The notes beneath the pieces are model-generated. The model worked only from the letters and a program-made list of their open reading frames with translations. It was not told the origin of the DNA and made no database searches. From Actinomycetes bacterium (GTDB taxonomy: Bacteria > Actinomycetota > Acidimicrobiia > Acidimicrobiales > Acidimicrobilacustridaceae), in assembly GCA_029782145.1 (NCBI GenBank), contig JAKOVH010000032.1, positions 272,888 through 336,887 on the forward strand: a DNA stretch of 64,000 nucleotides, read 5' to 3'. Shown piece by piece: positions 60,247-64,000 of this stretch. The number at the start of each line of letters is the position of its first letter. Position 1 is the stretch's first letter. The position numbers were made by a program, and so were the translations under genes.

Positions 60247-61059
60247 TCATCGTCCCTTGTAGTGCGGCTGGCGCTTGTCCTTGAACGCCGCCAGCCCTTC
60301 CTTGAAGTCCTCGCTGCGCGACGACAGCTCCATGGCGAACGCCTCGTCGTGGAGGTGGTCGTCGAGAGCCTTGCTCGCCCCGGTGGTGAGCAGCCACTTG
60401 GCCAGCCCCAGGGCGACGGTCGGGGCCGACGCCAACCGCCCGACGAGCTCCTCGGCGGCGGCGTCGAGCTCGGCGCCGGGCACGGCCCGGTGGACCATCC
60501 CCCACTCGGCCGCCTCGGTGCCCGACACGACCCGGCCCAGCAGGACCATGTCGCGGGCCCGCACGTCGCCGATGCGCCGCGGCAGCATCCACGTGGCGCC
60601 GCTGTCGGGGGTGAAGCCCCGTTCGACGAACGGCGCCCAGAAGCGGGCGTCGTCGGCGGCGACGGTGAAGTCCGACGCCACCGCCAGGTTGAGCCCGATG
60701 CCGGCCGCCCACCCCCGCACGACGCTCACGATGGGCACCTGGGTGCGCAACATGAGCGGCACGAGGCGGTTGGCCTGCGAGGGGAGCCGCCGCTGGATGC
60801 TGCCGACCCGCGGGCGGCCGCCGCCGGGGGCGTTGCGAGCGACGATGTCGAACCCGGAGCAGAAGTGCTCGCCGACCGAGCCGAGCACGATCACCCGCAC
60901 CTGCTCGTCGCGCCCGGCGGCGTCGACGGCACCGATGAGGCCGGCGACGACGGCGTCGTCGAGCGCGCCGCGCCGGTCGGCCCGATCGATGGTGAGGCGC
61001 AGGACGGGCCCGTCGAGGGAGACCTGCAGCCCGGCGACCGGGTCGTAGGGGGACCCCAT
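60247..61059 (-). CDS. Enoyl-CoA hydratase/isomerase family protein
   Basis: A 270-residue crotonase (IDRADRRGALDDAVVAGL, GSVGEHFCSGFDIV oxyanion region, RGWAAGIGLNLAVASDF). Catalytic glutamates of classical hydratase are not present (GIGLNL; WAPFVERGFTPDSG), although a Glu follows closely in VERGF. ATG 61059 overlaps the amidohydrolase stop (TGATG); TTG 61062 is an alternative. The second gene of the operon. Confidence 0.88.
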   Translation of the reverse strand: MGSPYDPVAGLQVSLDGPVLRLTIDRADRRGALDDAVVAGLIGAVDAAGRDEQVRVIVLGSVGEHFCSGFDIVARNAPGGGRPRVGSIQRRLPSQANRLVPLMLRTQVPIVSVVRGWAAGIGLNLAVASDFTVAADDARFWAPFVERGFTPDSGATWMLPRRIGDVRARDMVLLGRVVSGTEAAEWGMVHRAVPGAELDAAAEELVGRLASAPTVALGLAKWLLTTGASKALDDHLHDEAFAMELSSRSEDFKEGLAAFKDKRQPHYKGR

Positions 61060-62303
61060 CAAGCGAGGGGCAGGTCGAGGCCGAGCAGCGTGATGCCGTT
61101 GTTGCGGGCGATCTTGTCGACCGACGCCTGGTCGAGGTGCCCGAACTGGCTGGCCGCCGCCTCACGGGAGTGCGGCCAGGTGGAGTCCTGGTGGGGGTAG
61201 TCGGTCTCGAAGGTCACGTTGTCGATGCCGACCCGGTCGATCATCTCCACCCCGACCGGGTCCTTGAAGAAGCAGCTGAAGACCTGACGCCGGTAGTAGA
61301 GCGACGGCAGCTCGTCGAGCACCGCCCCCTTGCGGGCCCACAGGTGCGTCTGCCACGCGTCGTCACAGCGCTCGATCACGTAGGGGATCCAGCCGATCTG
61401 GCACTCGGCGTACATGAGCTTGAGGTTCGGGAACCGGGCCAGCACGCCGGAGAACAAGAAGTCGGTGAGGCTCACCGCGCTGTTGCCGAAGATCACCACC
61501 GAGCTGACCAGCTCGGGGGCGTCGGGCGAGCTCTGCGGCGTCTTGGTGCCCGAGCCGATGTGCATGCACACGACCGTGCCCGTCTCGTCGCACGCCCGGA
61601 AGAACGGGTCCCAGTAGCCCGAGTGGATGCTCGGGTAGCCGAGGTAGGCCGGGATCTCGCTGAAGGCCACCGCCCGCACGCCGCGCGCCGCGTTGCGCCG
61701 CACCTCGGCGGCGGCCAGCTCGACGTCCCACAGCGGCACCAGGCACAGCGGGATGAGCCGCCCGCCGCTCTCGGCCGCCCACTCCTCGACCTGCCAGTCG
61801 TTGTAGGCCTCCACGCAGAGCTGGGCCAGCTCCTTGTCCTGGCCCCACGCGAAGATCTGCCCGGCGAAGCGGGGGTAGTTCGGGTAGCACAGCTGGGCCT
61901 CGACGCCGTTGAGGTCCATGTCGGCCAGCCGGTCGGCGACCTTGTAGCAGCCCGGGCGCATCTCTTCGTAGGTGACGCCCCTCATCTCGACCTCTTCGGC
62001 CGGGTAGCCCGAGGCGGCGATGACGCGCTTGAGCGAGTACCGGTGGTCCTCGTAGAACCACCAGGCCACGTCGGGCCCCGAGCCGGGCGTGCCGGGCGCC
62101 TCCTTGTAGAGGGCGCCGTCGAGCTCGATGGAGTCGGGCGCGGGGGCGTAGACGATGCGCGGCCCGACGTCGCGGTACCTGGCCGGCAGGCGGCTGGTCC
62201 ACAGCTCGGGTGGCTCGACCACGTGGGCGTCGAGGTCGACGATCGGCGGGATCTTGGCCACCAGGTCGTCGGCGACGAGCGGGCGATCCGCGGTGCTGGT
62301 CAT
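61059..62303 (-). CDS. Amidohydrolase family 2 metal-dependent hydrolase
   Basis: A 414-residue amidohydrolase_2 (TIM barrel), first gene of the beta-oxidation operon. VDLDAHVVEPPELWTSRLPA is the N-terminal metal motif, GTVVCMHIGSGTKT the middle His and FETDYPHQDSTWP the C-terminal metal region. It is the closest relative in the window of the protein at 8665. In this context it may open a ring or decarboxylate an acid before CoA-level degradation. An AT-rich box lies just upstream of its leader; ggaagggg serves as ribosome site. Confidence 0.9.
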   Translation of the reverse strand: MTSTADRPLVADDLVAKIPPIVDLDAHVVEPPELWTSRLPARYRDVGPRIVYAPAPDSIELDGALYKEAPGTPGSGPDVAWWFYEDHRYSLKRVIAASGYPAEEVEMRGVTYEEMRPGCYKVADRLADMDLNGVEAQLCYPNYPRFAGQIFAWGQDKELAQLCVEAYNDWQVEEWAAESGGRLIPLCLVPLWDVELAAAEVRRNAARGVRAVAFSEIPAYLGYPSIHSGYWDPFFRACDETGTVVCMHIGSGTKTPQSSPDAPELVSSVVIFGNSAVSLTDFLFSGVLARFPNLKLMYAECQIGWIPYVIERCDDAWQTHLWARKGAVLDELPSLYYRRQVFSCFFKDPVGVEMIDRVGIDNVTFETDYPHQDSTWPHSREAAASQFGHLDQASVDKIARNNGITLLGLDLPLA

Positions 62304-62331
62304 GACGCCACCCCTTCCGGAACGAGAGCGG

Positions 62332-62347
62332 AATATACGATATCCGT
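62332..62347. promoter_or_regulatory. AT-rich promoter/operator between divergent operons
   Basis: AATATACGATATCCGT contains an imperfect inverted repeat (AATAT/ATATC around ACG) and, on the minus strand, a TATATT -10-like hexamer about 30 bases before the amidohydrolase ATG. It is the only AT-rich part of the 169-bp gap, and its ATATAC core recurs at 28.6, 34.9 and 40.07 kb. Confidence 0.5.
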
Positions 62348-62472
62348 GCCGCGGCCTGACGGCCCTGTCGGGCCCTCCCGCGCCCGTCCTCCCCGGCCGC
62401 GTGGTGCCCTCGACGGGTCCCTACAGTTCCACGTCGCGCCGAGCACGAGGCGCCCGACAGAGAGGCACCACC

Positions 62473-63288
62473 ATGGCCCATGCGCCCCGTCCACCCGAAG
62501 GCGACTGGCTCGGCACGCCCTTCCTGCGCTTCGAGCGCCGCGGCTCGATCGCCGTGTGCACGGTCGACCGGCCCCACCGCCGCAACGCCATGACCCCCGC
62601 CATGTACTTCGGCGTGCGCTACGCGGTCGACCACGTGAACCGCAGCGACGAGCTCGCCGCCCTGGTGATCACCGGCACGGGCGACGCGTTCATCCCCGGC
62701 GGCGACCTCGGCGGCGACCAGGAGGACAGCTGGGCCGAACTGGCCACGCTGCTGCACATGGACAACACCCCGTTCGAGGCGCTGCGCAACTCCCCCAAGC
62801 CGGTGGTGTCGGCGGTCAACGGCATCTGCCAGGGCGGCGGGCTGATCATCGCCATGCTGTCCGACGTGGCCGTGGCCTCCCGCTCGGCCACGTTCCGGGC
62901 CCCCGAGATCTTCCGGGGCATCGCCGACACCGGCTACGCCGCCGTCCTCCCCGGGCAGATCGGCATCCCCCGGGCGCGCGACATGCTGCTCACCGGGCTC
63001 ACCGTCGACGCGCCCACCGCCGTCGACTGGGGCCTGGTCACCCGCATGGTCGAGCCGGGCGAGGAGCTCAGAACCGCCCTCGACGTCGCCGCCCAGATCG
63101 CCCGGGGCGCGCCGAAGGCCCGCGCCGCGGTGAAGCGGGAGCTCAACCGCCAGTACGAGCGCATGGACCGCATGTCGATGGACGAGTCGCTGTACGGGCC
63201 GGAGCCGGTCGAGGGGTTCGAGGCGTTCAAGGAGCGCCGCAACCCGAGCTGGGTGGCCGAGGACCTGCGCACGGAGGGCCGGCTGTGA
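62473..63288 (+). CDS. Enoyl-CoA hydratase/isomerase family protein
   Basis: A 271-residue crotonase (TVDRPHRRNAMTPAMYFGV, GTGDAFIPGGDLGG, NGICQGGGLIIAMLSD). The second glutamate is present (FRAPEIFRGIAD), but the first is replaced (GGGLII), so mechanism is uncertain. ATG 62473 follows agaggcacc. It overlaps the next crotonase gene by GTGA. The divergent arrangement with the operon at 56013-62303 suggests shared control. Confidence 0.9.
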   Translation: MAHAPRPPEGDWLGTPFLRFERRGSIAVCTVDRPHRRNAMTPAMYFGVRYAVDHVNRSDELAALVITGTGDAFIPGGDLGGDQEDSWAELATLLHMDNTPFEALRNSPKPVVSAVNGICQGGGLIIAMLSDVAVASRSATFRAPEIFRGIADTGYAAVLPGQIGIPRARDMLLTGLTVDAPTAVDWGLVTRMVEPGEELRTALDVAAQIARGAPKARAAVKRELNRQYERMDRMSMDESLYGPEPVEGFEAFKERRNPSWVAEDLRTEGRL

Positions 63289-64000
63289 TCCGCTCGTGGG
63301 AGGACGACGGCGTCGGCCGGGTGCAGCTCGACGACGCCGAGCACCGCAACGTGCTCAGCCTGGAGACGTCCCGCGCCATCGCCGAGGCGATCGCCGGGTT
63401 CGGCGACGTCGGTGCCATCGTGCTCTCCGCCGCCGAGCCGGTGTTCTGCTCGGGTGGCGTGCTCGACGACCTCATCGAGCCCCGAGCCCCGCTGATCGAG
63501 GTCTATGCCGCCTTCGACGCCCTGCGCCTCGCGCCCGTGCCCACCATCGCCGTGGTCACCGGGCCGGCCATCGGCGCCGGGGTCAACCTGCCGCTGGCCT
63601 GCGACATCGTGGTGGCCGGCACCAGCGCCCGGTTCGACCCCCGCTTCCTCGACGTCGGCATCCACCCCGGCGGCGGTCACCTGTTCCTGCTGCAGCAGCG
63701 CGTGGGCCGGCAGGGCGCGGCGGCGCTGTCGCTGTGCGGCGACTCGCTCACCGGCCCCGAGGCCGAGCGGGCGGGGCTGGCCTGGCGCTGCGTGCCCGAC
63801 GCCGACGCGCTGCCGCTCGCCATGAAGCTCGCCACCCGGGCCGCCGGGCGCGACCGGGAGCTGATGCTGCGGGCCAAGCAGACGCTGAACGCACAGCCCG
63901 CCACGCTCCAGGAGGCGTTCGACCTCGAGCTCGGCGTGCAGCAGTGGTCGATGGACCGCCCCGGCTTCGCCGACCACGTGCGGGCCATCCGCGACCGTCT
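63285..64000 (+). CDS. Enoyl-CoA hydratase/isomerase family protein (partial)
   Basis: A crotonase running off the right edge after about 238 residues. It begins VIRSWEDDGVGRVQLDDAEH and has EPVFCSGGVLDDL, GPAIGAGVNLPLACDIVV and FLDVGIHPGGGHLFLLQQ. Both hydratase glutamates are missing (GAGVNL; FDPRFLDVG). GTG 63285 overlaps the previous stop. Two adjacent crotonase genes, neither with both glutamates, suggest a two-part activity. Confidence 0.88.
   Translation, partial: MIRSWEDDGVGRVQLDDAEHRNVLSLETSRAIAEAIAGFGDVGAIVLSAAEPVFCSGGVLDDLIEPRAPLIEVYAAFDALRLAPVPTIAVVTGPAIGAGVNLPLACDIVVAGTSARFDPRFLDVGIHPGGGHLFLLQQRVGRQGAAALSLCGDSLTGPEAERAGLAWRCVPDADALPLAMKLATRAAGRDRELMLRAKQTLNAQPATLQEAFDLELGVQQWSMDRPGFADHVRAIRDR

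Noticed and set aside
60242..61165. Alternative minus-strand frame over the crotonase gene
   Set aside because: Arg-rich shadow frame; the frame 60247-61059 has full crotonase motifs.

Overview
The window is very GC-rich DNA packed with genes on both strands, with many GTG and some TTG starts and runs of genes joined by 4-base ATGA or GTGA overlaps. An fhaA-type gene beside a tRNA-Leu, paired acyl-CoA dehydrogenases, SpoIIE/STAS regulators and FCD-type GntR regulators all point to a high-GC actinobacterium. The wealth of beta-oxidation, amidohydrolase and crotonase genes resembles Acidimicrobiia and related steroid/lipid-degrading actinobacteria; the class-level placement is inference.

Layout. 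1-401 is the 5' part of fhaA, followed by tRNA-Leu(CAG). 772-5776 holds a SnoaL-like protein, an NmrA-like reductase, an anchored protein of unknown function and a GH38 alpha-mannosidase. 5912-7863 is a stress-signalling pair (STAS protein plus GAF-SpoIIE-HATPase). 7939-15033 has a GntR regulator, two amidohydrolases, two DUF427 proteins (one fused to a TesB thioesterase) and mmsA. 15206-20382 is a five-gene operon with two paired acyl-CoA dehydrogenases and a crotonase. 20849-25150 is a heterodimeric ABC exporter led by a TetR repressor. 25361-38591 is a catabolic region: SDRs, a second GntR, two acyl-CoA ligases (one FadD3-like), a binding protein without a signal peptide, a P450, an aldehyde dehydrogenase and a FAS1-like dehydratase. 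37794-46260 (minus) is a long co-directional run: TauD dioxygenase, a decayed gene, Ldh2-type dehydrogenase, ThDP decarboxylase, aldehyde dehydrogenase, crotonase, acyl-CoA ligase and SDR. 46387-50036 is an acyl-CoA ligase with another dehydrogenase pair. 50054-54213 is a FadR-like regulator divergent from an epimerase / acetoacetate-decarboxylase-like / FAD-oxidase operon. 54216-54832 is a VapBC pair, followed by a cupin and a small membrane protein. 56013-62303 is a six-gene beta-oxidation operon, and the window ends in a divergent crotonase operon that runs off the edge.

Together the genes describe activation of unusual carboxylic acids to CoA esters, dehydrogenation by heteromeric acyl-CoA dehydrogenases, hydration or ring/side-chain cleavage by divergent crotonases and amidohydrolases, and thiolysis. 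GntR and TetR proteins probably control them.

The most unusual non-coding signal is a set of 45-57 bp near-perfect palindromes in eight intergenic regions. They fall into three sequence groups, and the two larger groups share nearly the same tips (CGTTCT(G/T)GTG). No IS element, prophage, CRISPR array, rRNA or recognisable defence island was seen apart from VapBC.
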